In this document: piece after piece, positions 39,167-47,674 of the stretch | Layout: each line of letters begins with the position of its first letter | Numbering within the stretch: position 1 is the first letter of the stretch | Assembly: GCF_024347635.1 (NCBI RefSeq) | Contig: NZ_AP025510.1 | Span: forward strand, 1,736,001 to 1,800,000 | Direction of reading: 5' to 3' | Origin: Vibrio tasmaniensis | GTDB lineage: Bacteria; Pseudomonadota; Gammaproteobacteria; Enterobacterales; Vibrionaceae | DNA length: 64,000 bases | Notes under the pieces: model-generated | The model's input: only the letters and a program-made list of their open reading frames with translations | Told to the model about the DNA's origin: nothing | Databases searched by the model: none | Program-made: the position numbers and the translations under genes

Positions 39167-39341
39167 ATACCAATCACAGTAAATAAGTGCTTAGAAATAG
39201 CGCAGGAAAAAGGCTTGAGAGCAAGGCTGCTCTTTTCGACAAGACGTTTTGATCAGTAGTTATTCTACAATCGAAAATTCTAACGCCGTTATCGAGCATT
39301 TTAACCCGCTAGGATGAACCGTTATTTACTACGATTGGTAT
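39167..39341. mobile_element. 175-bp MITE-like palindromic-ended element
   Basis: The ends are inverted repeats: ATACCAATCACAGTAAATAA at 39167-39186 and TTATTTACTACGATTGGTAT at 39322-39341 (18 of 20 match). The interior has no ORF. The ends are reminiscent of a dispersed palindromic repeat I associate with Vibrio genomes, but I cannot name the family. It lies in the 670-bp gap after the permease operon. Confidence 0.65.
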
Positions 39342-39574
39342 CATGCTTAGATGGCGTGTCATCTCGATATTTAGCCAAACAACATTCAATGTCTTCGAGA
39401 CAGATACGCTATTAGGTTCAAGTCTTTGCCATCCATGGTACTGGTTCATTTCTAACAACTAAACACGCTGTTACTGCTCAGGCAAAGCGAAAAGCATTAA
39501 ATTTAATGCAGACAAATGATTGGTCTCTCACACGCAGTATTAAACCTCTAGTCTTCCTTTCAATACTCTCCTGA

Positions 39575-39631
39575 TTTTTAATCCCCTCCTCGCTTTTAAT
39601 CCTCTTTCTCGCTTCTAATCCTCTTCCTCAT
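39575..39631. repeat. three 19-bp tandem repeats
   Basis: Three near-copies of TTTTAATCCTCTTTCTCGC at 39575-39593, 39594-39612 and 39613-39631, pyrimidine-rich on this strand. They lie in non-coding DNA upstream of the small membrane protein gene. Confidence 0.75.
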
Positions 39632-39791
39632 TTTCAAAAACGAAACTTTAGCTTACTGGCTTTAAGCTGATATCGCGTTGACGACCAAGCTTGAGAAGCG
39701 CATGATTTTATTTCGAGCAGAATAGTTTTCGGCCGTGTAACCCACCCCATAACTGTTTCTGTGCAACGTACCCGATTGAACGGCAGGTCAC

Positions 39792-39995
39792 ATGAATAAA
39801 ATTGTTATGTTAGTAATGGGGCTGCTTTTTACCAGTCGATTGTTCGCTAGTATTGTGCCGCATGTTAGTCAACTTGAGCATGATGCACCTATTCTACTTC
39901 GCTCAGCGTTGATCGTAGGTGTTTCGGCTTATGCCGTCTGGATAGCGTTCAAATATTTCAAAAAGAACAAAGCTTCTAGTTCAGATCAAATCTAG
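39792..39995 (+). CDS. small membrane protein, function unknown
   Basis: A 67-residue protein with two hydrophobic stretches (KIVMLVMGLLFTSRLFA, possibly a signal peptide, and LLRSALIVGVSAYAVWIAF) and a basic, Ser-rich tail. GGCAGG precedes the ATG. Its 3' end overlaps the 3' end of the convergent thioesterase gene by 20 bp. No family recognised. Confidence 0.6.
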   Translation: MNKIVMLVMGLLFTSRLFASIVPHVSQLEHDAPILLRSALIVGVSAYAVWIAFKYFKKNKASSSDQI

Positions 39996-40485
39996 GCGGT
40001 GCTGACATGAACTGACTCTTTGCCGACGAACATAACTTCCCACACTGCGTAATTTGGCTTTCGAGGAAATAAAGATTACGTCTGCTTTTCACCCATTGAG
40101 CGCGAATTTCGAGTTCCTGACCAATGGCAATTGGATGGTGAAAGCGAGAAGTTAAACTCACCGTCATCGCATTGATATTGTTATGGAACAAGCAATACAG
40201 CATCGCGCTGTCGTGTAATGCGGTAACAATGCCCCCCTGCATAATACCGTCGTAGCCCTCAGCTTTATCTGTTGGTACAATCTTGGCTACAGATTCATAC
40301 TTAGCAATAGATTCATACTTACTTAAAGTTTCATGCTTAACTGGCGTTTCATGCTTAGTTAAAGCTTCATACTTAGCTAAGTTCTCGTTATCGCCAACAG
40401 CTTCAAAGCAAATCGGGCTATCTGAAAAAAAGCCTTGGCTGCATACTTGGCAGCGGCGATGGTTGTGAGGAATGAAAACCTTCAT
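39976..40485 (-). CDS. PaaI-type hotdog thioesterase with an internal hexapeptide-repeat insertion
   Basis: An acyl-CoA thioesterase-like hotdog protein of 169 residues. The hotdog core is recognisable at GIMQGGIVTALHDSAMLYCL and VSLTSRFHHPIAIGQELEI. The N-terminus has cysteines in CQVCSQGFF...PIC. Between the two, residues ~33-70 are a degenerate six-residue repeat (KYEALT, KHETPV, KHETLS, KYESIA, KYESVA) encoded by 18-bp tandem repeats. This insert is not part of the hotdog fold and may be a variable linker. It is monocistronic and divergent from the DUF134 gene. Confidence 0.8.
   Translation of the reverse strand: MKVFIPHNHRRCQVCSQGFFSDSPICFEAVGDNENLAKYEALTKHETPVKHETLSKYESIAKYESVAKIVPTDKAEGYDGIMQGGIVTALHDSAMLYCLFHNNINAMTVSLTSRFHHPIAIGQELEIRAQWVKSRRNLYFLESQITQCGKLCSSAKSQFMSAPPRFDLN
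40294..40383. repeat. five 18-bp tandem repeats inside the thioesterase gene
   Basis: Five units of 18 bp, consensus about TTCATACTTAGCTAAAGT, at 40294, 40312, 40330, 40348 and 40366, with a more degraded unit before them. Because 18 is a multiple of 3, copy-number change would vary the protein length without breaking the frame. Confidence 0.9.
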
Positions 40486-40529
40486 ACTTACCCTTATCCC
40501 TTTGTACCCTTAGATTCCTAGAGATTGAT

Positions 40530-40808
40530 ATGGCTCGACCAAAAAAACATCGTCAGTTATGTACCCGTGCGGCTTACTCTTGCTTCAAGCCTAATGGTGT
40601 TCCTATGGGCGAGCTTCATAAAGAAGAACTGCTATTAGAGGAGTTGGAAGCCTTACGCTTAGCTGATCAAGAAGGATTGAGCCAACTTGAAGCCGCCGAG
40701 CAGATGCAAGTGTCTCGCCAAACATTCGGCAACATCATTAAGCGAGCACGTACCAAAGTGGCCAAGTGCATCGTCAACGGTCATGCGTTGATGATTCAAG
40801 GCAGTTAA
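40530..40808 (+). CDS. DUF134 (UPF0251) family HTH protein
   Basis: A 92-residue protein of the UPF0251/DUF134 family. It begins MARPKKHRQLC and has a sigma-70 region 4-like helix-turn-helix (LSQLEAAEQMQVSRQTFGNI). DUF134 genes often sit beside NifX/NifB-like proteins. Here it diverges from the thioesterase gene and converges on the NqrM-like/NifX-like pair. A regulatory role toward that pair is inferred. Confidence 0.9.
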   Translation: MARPKKHRQLCTRAAYSCFKPNGVPMGELHKEELLLEELEALRLADQEGLSQLEAAEQMQVSRQTFGNIIKRARTKVAKCIVNGHALMIQGS

Positions 40809-40872
40809 TTCACGTGTTAGCCAGAAGTTATTTAACTCAGCGAGCGAGAACTCTTGATGCTTAACTTGATAC

Positions 40873-41070
40873 TTAGCTTGATGGCTCAGTAATCTGATAC
40901 AGCTTTCGGTTTTGCCCTGCACACACATCCCTGCAATTGCATTCGCGCTCAATGTCTAACTGAGCGAGCCCTCCACAACTGCCTTTGATTGGCTTACGTG
41001 AAAAAATTACACCGATCGCCATCAATGTAACGACTCCGACAAACCCCAATAGCGTCAACAAAAAGGTCAT
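40873..41070 (-). CDS. NqrM-like cysteine-rich membrane protein
   Basis: A 65-residue protein with one N-terminal membrane helix (LLTLLGFVGVVTLMAIGVIF) and the cysteine pattern GSCGGL...CNCRDVC. This matches NqrM (formerly DUF539), the factor that matures the Na+-translocating NADH:quinone reductase by delivering iron. True nqrM lies by nqr/apbE genes; this copy is elsewhere, so I call it a paralogue. Its ATG overlaps the upstream NifX-like stop (ATGA). Confidence 0.78.
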   Translation of the reverse strand: MTFLLTLLGFVGVVTLMAIGVIFSRKPIKGSCGGLAQLDIERECNCRDVCAGQNRKLYQITEPSS

Positions 41071-41513
41071 TTTCGAAACCCTCGAATAGCGCCTAGCTGA
41101 TTAGGCTGTGCCATTAAAATCGAAGCTTGTTTTTTGTGCCCTTTCTCGCCGCACGTTTTATTGCTACACCCGCTATTTCGCGGCTCTCGACCATAATCGA
41201 GGTCGGTTACTTCTTGTAGATTGCTGAAATCCAGAGTGGTAACTTCCGCCTTTGCTTTAGATGCAAAAACGCGAACATCATGATTGAACAAGTGCGACAG
41301 CATTTTCTTACCGATGTTACGAACCACAACAGCTTTCACATCATAAGATTTAACGACGGACATCCATTGCTTCTTCTTATTGCACGGGCTGTCTGACTCA
41401 ACCAAAGGAATAAGATGCTTTATTTGTTGTTGCTCATCGACAATCGCGATCTGTGGAGAACGGGCAAAATGGTTGCCGACATGAAGGTCACGACAAGGTA
41501 TTGCGTATAACAT
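41067..41513 (-). CDS. NifX/NifB-like dinitrogenase iron-molybdenum cofactor family protein
   Basis: A 148-residue small protein of the NifX/NafY-like domain family, which binds metal clusters. The family core is recognisable in IAIVDEQQQIKHLIPL, KAVVVRNIGKKMLSHLFNHDV and RVFASKAKAEVTT. The C-terminal region adds a cysteine cluster (CSNKTCGEKGHKK). Nothing suggests nitrogen fixation here; a role in iron-sulfur handling with the coupled NqrM-like protein is more plausible. It is the upstream gene of the pair. Confidence 0.8.
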   Translation of the reverse strand: MLYAIPCRDLHVGNHFARSPQIAIVDEQQQIKHLIPLVESDSPCNKKKQWMSVVKSYDVKAVVVRNIGKKMLSHLFNHDVRVFASKAKAEVTTLDFSNLQEVTDLDYGREPRNSGCSNKTCGEKGHKKQASILMAQPNQLGAIRGFRK

Positions 41514-41980
41514 AGTAACTTCCTGTTATTGATGATCAGGAGTTCAGAATACGCCCCATTACTGGCATATGCCAATAACTATCGTGTGAGAAATAAGATT
41601 TACAGAATGGATACTTAAGTTAAGAAGTGAATGCTCAAACGATTAGCACTTTGTGTACTTCGTATTTGTCACAAAGCCACATCAACATTCTCACCAATTT
41701 AGTCTGAGTATTATTAGTTGGCTTTTGACTGATCGGGCCCTAGCACACCACCTAAACCCAAAATCATAGAAAAGACAGTCGTTTTTAACCCGATCTATAA
41801 GTTGCGACTGTTTTCCAACTATTTTGCAACAAAACAGAACGACAGTTTTATCAATTGAGAAGCCTACCGGAATTAAATGCAACAAACTTTATATGCCTAA
41901 ACAAATCGTTACGTTAAGTCTGTTCATGAAATTTTCAACTCCCATTCTTGGCTAAATCGTACTCAAAGGTTAATAAATGA
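41514..41980. promoter_or_regulatory. gap upstream of the NifX-like gene
   Basis: About 470 bp of AT-rich DNA with stop codons in all frames. It should hold the leftward promoter of the NifX-like/NqrM-like pair. No repeat or RNA gene was identified. Confidence 0.35.
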
Positions 41981-42340
41981 AACCAAGACGGTGTAATTCA
42001 AAAAGACCCTGATATCGTAGGACTTTTCCCATGGGGATCTCGCTGGGCGGGTGTCACCGCTTGGCAAACTCTCAGAAATTTTAGCTCTGCTACCTATCTC
42101 GATACCAAAACGCAATGGGTGACAATGCCAGGTGTTTATGGTTCACACGCTCATCCAATTACGTCTGTAAGTTACCAAGCTATTCAAACGACACCTCAAG
42201 ACAATGACGTTGTCGTCACCTTAACAAGTGCTAACCCAAGTTATGCCAAAGCGTTAGGTAACGTATTAGCTAACCACTCAACAATGAAAACAGGCCAAAA
42301 CGTTGAACATTTTCTACAACAAATTATTTCAATGCGCTAA
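41981..42340 (+). pseudogene. 5'-truncated gene remnant preceding the secreted-protein gene
   Basis: A 119-codon open frame follows an in-frame TGA (41978-41980) and has no ATG with a ribosome site near its beginning; the first start-like codon is GTG 42119. The protein-like part reads GVIQKDPDIVGLFPWGSRWA through to FLQQIISMR. It ends at a TAA that is part of the ribosome site of the next gene, so it was once coupled to it. It could be the C-terminal part of an alpha/beta hydrolase (GVYGSHAHP would be the histidine region), but that is uncertain. Confidence 0.5.
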
Positions 42341-42352
42341 GGAGTGGCCACT

Positions 42353-44417
42353 ATGAAATTCACCAAACAATTAGTGTTTGTGTTCAGTCTTTTCTGTACC
42401 CTCACCACACCGGTGATCGCGAGTAACGCAATACCTGTTGGGATGAGTACAAGCACGACGCTATCTCAGCCTGTGACTAGTAACGATAACGAAATAACAA
42501 TGTTGTTCACTATTGATAAAGCTGACGCATTAAAAACAGAAATCATCGTACCGATTGATAATGCGACTGTTTATTTAGTCAGACCAAACGGACAAGTCGC
42601 GACATCATCCAATGACGTTCAAGCGAACATCCTCTCAGGTGACACGCAAAATCCCCCCCTGCCGGGTAGTTATGTTTTTTTGCCTGAAGTAGCCGCCCCT
42701 GAATCTGGCGAATGGAAGATCATCGTTGATTTTCCAAACCCCAGTTACAACACGGTAATTATTGCGCAGGTTGCTATTCAATCCCCTATTGCGTTTGGCA
42801 TGGCGATAGCCGCTAACCAATTTGTGCTCGGTGAACCAGTTCCTGTCTCAGCGTTGCTGACAAATAAAGGTTCTCCCCTTTCAGGAGCCCAAACTCACGC
42901 AGTAATCACGGATGAAAATAGAATAGAAACACGCCTCAAATTAAAAGATGACGGTGCGGATTTCGACGCTCTGGCTGAAGATGGCGTCTATAGCAATATT
43001 TTCCAACCGACAGCCGAAGGGGAATATCAAATTGATGGCGTGACCTCTGTTCAAGACAACGGGATGACCATCGTTCGTCAAGCAAGCAAAAAGATTCATG
43101 TCTTTCCTGCTGATATCGAATTTGCCAGCCACTCACTCGCGCCTTTGTTCTCCTCTGAAGGTTGCTTGGTCGCTATCGAACAACGTTTGGAAGTTGATCT
43201 GAAATCAGCGGGTGATTTTGCTATTCATGGTTATCTCACCGACGGAATTAATGAACTTAACACTAGTAAGCGTATGCAGCTCAAACCCGCAAAGCAGATA
43301 ATCACCTTACAATACTCAACAGAAGATATTTTTGAATCTTTTGATTCAGCATCTACATTGACTTCCAATCCGACTATCATCTACACAATCACACATGATG
43401 ACATACGAATTTCAGCGCCTAGAATTAAGTTCAAAGAAGCGATTGAATTGGCATCTTTTGAACGTTGTCGAGAGCCTATTGAAATCACGGGAGCTCTACT
43501 GACTACGCCCAACATGTCTCAAGATGGAACATACATAGATTCATTAACATTTGAGTTTCCTGTGCATGTCACACGTAACGGAACCTACACTGGTTCTGTC
43601 AATATCGTTGGATCAAAAGGCGAATATCTTGAGTTGGTGAGCTTCCAAGAGCCACTGGTTTCCGGCGAAAACACCATCAGATTTAACGTTCTAGGTGGAA
43701 CGTTTAAGCAAGCTAATGGGGCATATGAACTTAATGCATTGTTAATTTATAGTGGCGTCGATTCCTACCGACAAGGCGTACTTGGACAGACACCAACATA
43801 CCAAGCGTCTGACTTTAGCCCGCCAGTAAATGTTACGTTGCCATCAAATTTATTAGGCCTCGAAAGAGAGAACTGGCAAGCTATTCCGGCTTCAGAGATC
43901 ATTGAACATCGTGTCGGAGGTTACCTGAGAGCAGGAGCAGCAATCCCTTACGACTACGAAACGTTAGCAAGTTTTGATTTAAGTTCAGTTAGAGGACAAA
44001 TTAAGCAGGCAACACTGATTGTTAATTTCGGAGAATCAAGCCTCCAGTACCCATTCAATAATGTAGGAGCATATATCGTAAATCAAGTTTGGTCTCCAAA
44101 CACATTAAGTTACGACACATTCTGTGAATCTTTTACAATATGCCCAGCGTGGAGTAATCGATTAACAACATTCAACAACATTCAATAACATTCAACAACA
44201 TTCAACAACATTCAACAACATTCAACAACATTCAACAACATTCAACAACGTAGAAGCGGGGCAATCTCTAGATTTTGCAAGTCCCAAACTATTAGAGGTG
44301 TTAAATGAGAAGAGAGAGTCAGGGCTAAATAAACTTGATGTAGTACTTACCTCTTCTCCTTATGAAAGAAGTTTTTTCATCGGTGTTAAGCAAGTGTCAT
44401 TGTTCATCGAATACTGA
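42353..44417 (+). pseudogene. secreted choice-of-anchor-X-like protein, C-terminus frameshifted by a 10-bp tandem repeat
   Basis: An exported, Cys-poor beta-rich protein with a signal peptide (to about TTPVIAS) and a central stretch LKDDGADFDALAEDGVYSN that fits choice-of-anchor-X-type domains. AAGGAG lies 8 nt before the ATG at 42353. The frame stops at 44186-44188 inside a run of TTCAACAACA repeats. In another frame, reading resumes right after the repeats (NVEAGQSLDFASPKLLEVLN and on) to a TGA at 44415-44417. Removing seven of the eight units joins ...TTFNN to VEAGQ in frame. The intact gene thus ran to 44417. Coding function is unknown. Confidence 0.7.
44171..44249. repeat. eight copies of a 10-bp tandem repeat (TTCAACAACA)
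   Basis: Eight tandem units; the second is TTCAATAACA, whose TAA is the in-frame stop. The unit length of 10 is not a multiple of 3, so every copy-number change shifts the reading frame, as in phase-variable loci. Confidence 0.97.
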
Positions 44418-44490
44418 ACAAACCCTAACTAAAACACAATATACGCAAAGCCTGAAGTCTGAAGTGACCCCATAAAGTTGGACATTTCTG

Positions 44491-45303
44491 TTAAGCGGCT
44501 TTCAAGGCCTGAGCTCGATATTCTATCGGAGTCAGGCCTTTTAGTTTCACTTTTATACGTTTCGTATTGTAGTACTCGATGTATTCTTTAATTTGCTCTA
44601 TCAGAGCATCTGCATCTTCAAAGCTTTGATTGTGATACATCTCTGTTTTGAGTAAAGCAAAAAAGTTTTCAGCAACGGCATTATCCAAGCAGTTACCTTT
44701 TCTAGACATACTTTGCGTTAACCCACTCTCCGCTACCTTTTCCTGATACTGTCGATGGCGATATTGCCAACCTTGATCGCTATGTATAATTGGCTTTGAG
44801 TTGGGTTTAAGCGTTGATATGGCTTCCGTCAGCATATCCGTGACAAGCGGCAAGCAGGCATTTTTGGCCACTCTATAAGCAACCACTTCCTGAGTAAACA
44901 AGTCGACCACGGGAGACAAGTATACTTTCTGCTCTTTGACTTTGAACTCCGTGACATCCGTTACCCACTTTTCATCGGGTTGAGTCGCACTAAAATCTCT
45001 TTCAAGCACGTTAGGAGCAGCTGTTCCAGATTCTCCTCGGTATGAACGATACTTTTTAATCCTGACCGTCGATTTAAGATTGAGCTGAGCCATAAGCCTT
45101 TGAACCGTTTTGTGGTTAAGTGCGAACCCCTGATTTTTTAGTTCCAAGTGAATACGGCGGTAGCCGTATCGACCCTTATGCTCATGATAAATTGACTTTA
45201 TCAACCGCAGCTCACGTTCGTAGTTATTTGGGCGCTTGCTCGTTTGAGCCTGATAATAAAAGACACTTTTTGCCAGCTGTAGAGTCTGCAGTAAGTGCTT
45301 CAA
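44491..45303 (-). CDS. IS3-family transposase OrfB (DDE integrase core)
   Basis: The catalytic part of the transposase, 270 residues from the TTG at 45303. It has an rve/DDE fold: first Asp in WVTDVTEFKV, second in IHSDQGWQYRH, and the Glu in NAVAENFFALLKTEMY. In life it is made mainly as an OrfA-OrfB fusion: the frame continues upstream without stop as GKYPLKHLLQ, and the -1 frame meets orfA at the slippery GAAAAAG (45345-45339). Confidence 0.9.
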   Translation of the reverse strand: MKHLLQTLQLAKSVFYYQAQTSKRPNNYERELRLIKSIYHEHKGRYGYRRIHLELKNQGFALNHKTVQRLMAQLNLKSTVRIKKYRSYRGESGTAAPNVLERDFSATQPDEKWVTDVTEFKVKEQKVYLSPVVDLFTQEVVAYRVAKNACLPLVTDMLTEAISTLKPNSKPIIHSDQGWQYRHRQYQEKVAESGLTQSMSRKGNCLDNAVAENFFALLKTEMYHNQSFEDADALIEQIKEYIEYYNTKRIKVKLKGLTPIEYRAQALKAA

Positions 45304-45329
45304 TGGATACTTGCCTTTAAGAGTTAGAG

Positions 45330-45839
45330 CTATGACCGCTTTTTCTTTGTTCGACGGTTTTTTTCCTGCTCCAACTCTTCCAACTTTTTTAGAACGGCAT
45401 TCTCAGTTCGTAAGTAGACCAACTCCTCTCTTAGCTCCTCAAGTGTCATTTCATTATCAGGCTTAGTGGTACGTTGAGGTTGCTGTTTCATTGAGGGGCT
45501 TCCTTTATGGCGTATTTTGAGCCCCTTGATACCGAGCTCATTAAATCGTTTGAGCCAGACAGAGAGTATTCCAGGGGATGAGAGATTTAATACTGCGCTA
45601 GTGTGCGTGAGAGACCATTCATTCGTCCACATTAAATTCAATGCTTTTCGTTTTGTCTGAGCAGTAGCAGCATGCTTAGTGGGTAAAAATGAATCAGTAC
45701 CATGGATGGCAAAGACTTGAGCCCAATACCGTATCTGTCTCGAAGAAATTGAATATTGTTTTGCTAAATCGCGAGATGACGCGCCACCTAAACATTGTTT
45801 AGCAATGATACATTTTAGCTCTCGGCTATATTTGGACAT
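45330..45839 (-). CDS. IS3-family transposase OrfA (HTH regulator part)
   Basis: The N-terminal part of the IS transposase: two helix-turn-helix regions (SSRDLAKQYSISSRQIRYW and a second near LSSPGILSVWLKRFNE) and a basic, coiled C-terminal tail (EELREELVYLRTENAVLKKL). The start is the ATG at 45839 (MSKYSREL) after a GGGGG stretch; the frame is open back to 45890, but that reaches outside the element. It ends in a run of A's that forms the frameshift site with orfB. Confidence 0.9.
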   Translation of the reverse strand: MSKYSRELKCIIAKQCLGGASSRDLAKQYSISSRQIRYWAQVFAIHGTDSFLPTKHAATAQTKRKALNLMWTNEWSLTHTSAVLNLSSPGILSVWLKRFNELGIKGLKIRHKGSPSMKQQPQRTTKPDNEMTLEELREELVYLRTENAVLKKLEELEQEKNRRTKKKRS

Positions 45840-46133
45840 AAAAAGACCCCCAATAATTGGAGTCCAACTATTGGGGGTCAGTTCAGTCACCTTTGGGCTT
45901 TTTCATGATCTCTAAACAAAAAAATTTCGATAGTCTACCTGCTTTTAGCATCTTTTCTGGCTTAGTCTCAGATCTCAACAACATCATTTAACACCAATTG
46001 AAATAACAACTGACTCTGGCATGAATAAGCGCATTCAGTATTATTGATTTACAAAAGAGGATTGAAACCGCTAAGACAAACCAGCGTGAAGCGATATAAT
46101 GCGCCTCAACAAAGAACTACAAAGTAACCACAC

Positions 46134-46628
46134 ATGTCTAAAGAATCCGGTTTCACCACAGAATATACCCTCGACAAGACGTTTTTCGCAGAGTGTTATG
46201 ATCAAACAAGCCTTCCGACTCAATTTCCAAAAGCCTATTTGAAAGGAATACTGTTTCTTGTTTTTGGCGTGGTTCTATTAGAGTTTGAACTATTACCGAA
46301 CGGTTACGTTGGCTGGTTCTTTATTGTTTTGAGTGTGATTGAAGCATTCAGCGTTTACTGCAAGAGAACCTGGTGGTTATGGCGACAAAAAATCAGCTCA
46401 GGCGCCGGCAGTAAAGTGATCTTTTCGGGGGATACTGATGGTGTGAGTTATAAAAATCGCAAAGCCACCAATACTATTGCTTGGAGTGACATCAACCAAC
46501 TTGAACAGACCGATCTCGGCTTTATCCTTCATATTGGTAAACAGCGTCAATACGTGAGTAAATCTTGCTTAAGCGATGAAGCAGTCACGTTCATGATTGA
46601 ACAGCACGAAGCTTCCAAAGCAAGCTAA
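46134..46628 (+). CDS. YcxB family membrane protein
   Basis: A 164-residue protein with two adjacent membrane helices (LKGILFLVFGVVLLEFEL and WFFIVLSVIEAFSVYC) and a C-terminal cytosolic YcxB-type domain (VSYKNRKATNTIAWSDINQL; GFILHIGKQRQYVSKSC). The function of this family is unknown. It is monocistronic, downstream of the IS element. Confidence 0.75.
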   Translation: MSKESGFTTEYTLDKTFFAECYDQTSLPTQFPKAYLKGILFLVFGVVLLEFELLPNGYVGWFFIVLSVIEAFSVYCKRTWWLWRQKISSGAGSKVIFSGDTDGVSYKNRKATNTIAWSDINQLEQTDLGFILHIGKQRQYVSKSCLSDEAVTFMIEQHEASKAS

Positions 46629-46663
46629 CGTGAGTAATTAGCAAGGACACTCAGTCGTCCTTG

Positions 46664-47578
46664 CTATTCGTTGACGATGCGACTCCCTATTTCAATCATC
46701 ATATCTTTCATCCAGTTATAGAAAGGGTCGTCACTAAGCCCGATAGACCAGCACATAGAAATAGGAATAGGCTTTAACATTGACAATGGGATGCTGTTGT
46801 AGCAATTGCTGTCATCTATACTTTCAATAAACTTGCTAGGCCCAACCAAATAAGCGTCCGTTGATTTGACTGTTTCCAGAGCTAGCCAGAGTGTCGTTTC
46901 GTCAAGCAATATCGGGCTCTCGCCGATCAGCTCATCATATATATTCTGATATCGATGCGAGCCTCGAATTTTGACAATCGGGAAACTTGAGAGAGACAGT
47001 TCTAGTTGGTCGGCATTAGAAAAAATAGCATGCTCACGTCTCGCAATCAGTGAACTCGACACCTCCCCGATTTCATGGGTCTCGAACCCAGAAAGGCCTT
47101 CTGGCAACGATCCTAACGCAAAGTTAATCTCACCTAAGGTCAGTTTCTTTATATTCTCATAACTCCAACTCTTGCAGGTCACCGTCACATTGGGTGCATG
47201 CGTTGATACTTCTTTGATGACTTGAGCCATCCAATGAGGGCTTGCGTAATCTGAAAGCATGATAGTGACATTCTGTGTCACCTCACTTAAATCAAGCTCC
47301 TCTGAATCGACTAAGTTTTTGAACTGATTACATAGCAGATCGACTTTGGGATATAACTGAATCGCTTTTTGCGTGAGCACCAATTGATTCCCAACTCTCA
47401 CCAAAAGAGGATCATCAAACATCTCTCGAAGCTTTGATAACTGCTTGCTAACAGCAGGTTGAGTAATAAACAGCAGCTCTGAACTTTTAGATATATGCTT
47501 TTGCTCTAATAGAACAAGCAATGTTTTTAGTAAGTTGAGATCTAGCGATCTAATCTTTGAAAACTCACTATTCCTCAT
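46664..47578 (-). CDS. LysR family transcriptional regulator
   Basis: A ~304-residue regulator with an N-terminal winged HTH (LLKTLLVLLEQKHISKSSEL, LFITQPAVSKQLSKLREMF) and a C-terminal periplasmic-binding-like effector domain. It diverges from a sulfatase gene across only about 96 bp, the usual layout for a LysR activator and its target. The ATG at 47578 has AAGGG 7 nt upstream; an alternative ATG at 47593 adds five residues. The inducer is not known; a sulfated glycan breakdown product is a reasonable guess. Confidence 0.9.
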   Translation of the reverse strand: MRNSEFSKIRSLDLNLLKTLLVLLEQKHISKSSELLFITQPAVSKQLSKLREMFDDPLLVRVGNQLVLTQKAIQLYPKVDLLCNQFKNLVDSEELDLSEVTQNVTIMLSDYASPHWMAQVIKEVSTHAPNVTVTCKSWSYENIKKLTLGEINFALGSLPEGLSGFETHEIGEVSSSLIARREHAIFSNADQLELSLSSFPIVKIRGSHRYQNIYDELIGESPILLDETTLWLALETVKSTDAYLVGPSKFIESIDDSNCYNSIPLSMLKPIPISMCWSIGLSDDPFYNWMKDMMIEIGSRIVNE

Positions 47579-47674
47579 AGTTATACCCTTCATAAATATC
47601 CATCACTTCAAATTCTAAGCCCAGGCGTTATTCTTTTCAAAAGAAATCAATTAGAAATGTTCATTGGAGCAAAT

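Larger units (their letters stand above)
44460..45885 (-). mobile_element. IS3-family (IS150-like) insertion sequence, complete
   Basis: A 1426-bp element. Ends: TGAAGTGACCCCATAAAGTT at 44460 and, read inward from the other side, TGAACTGACCCCCAATAGTT at 45885; both begin with the TG...CA typical of IS3. The flanks carry a 3-bp direct repeat GTC (44457-44459 and 45886-45888). It encodes orfA and orfB with a probable -1 frameshift. It interrupts a terminator hairpin (see findings). The element looks intact. Confidence 0.9.

Noticed and set aside
41691..41885. A leftward open stretch of 64 codons
   Set aside because: No ribosome site, no neighbours on that strand that explain it, and no family resemblance.
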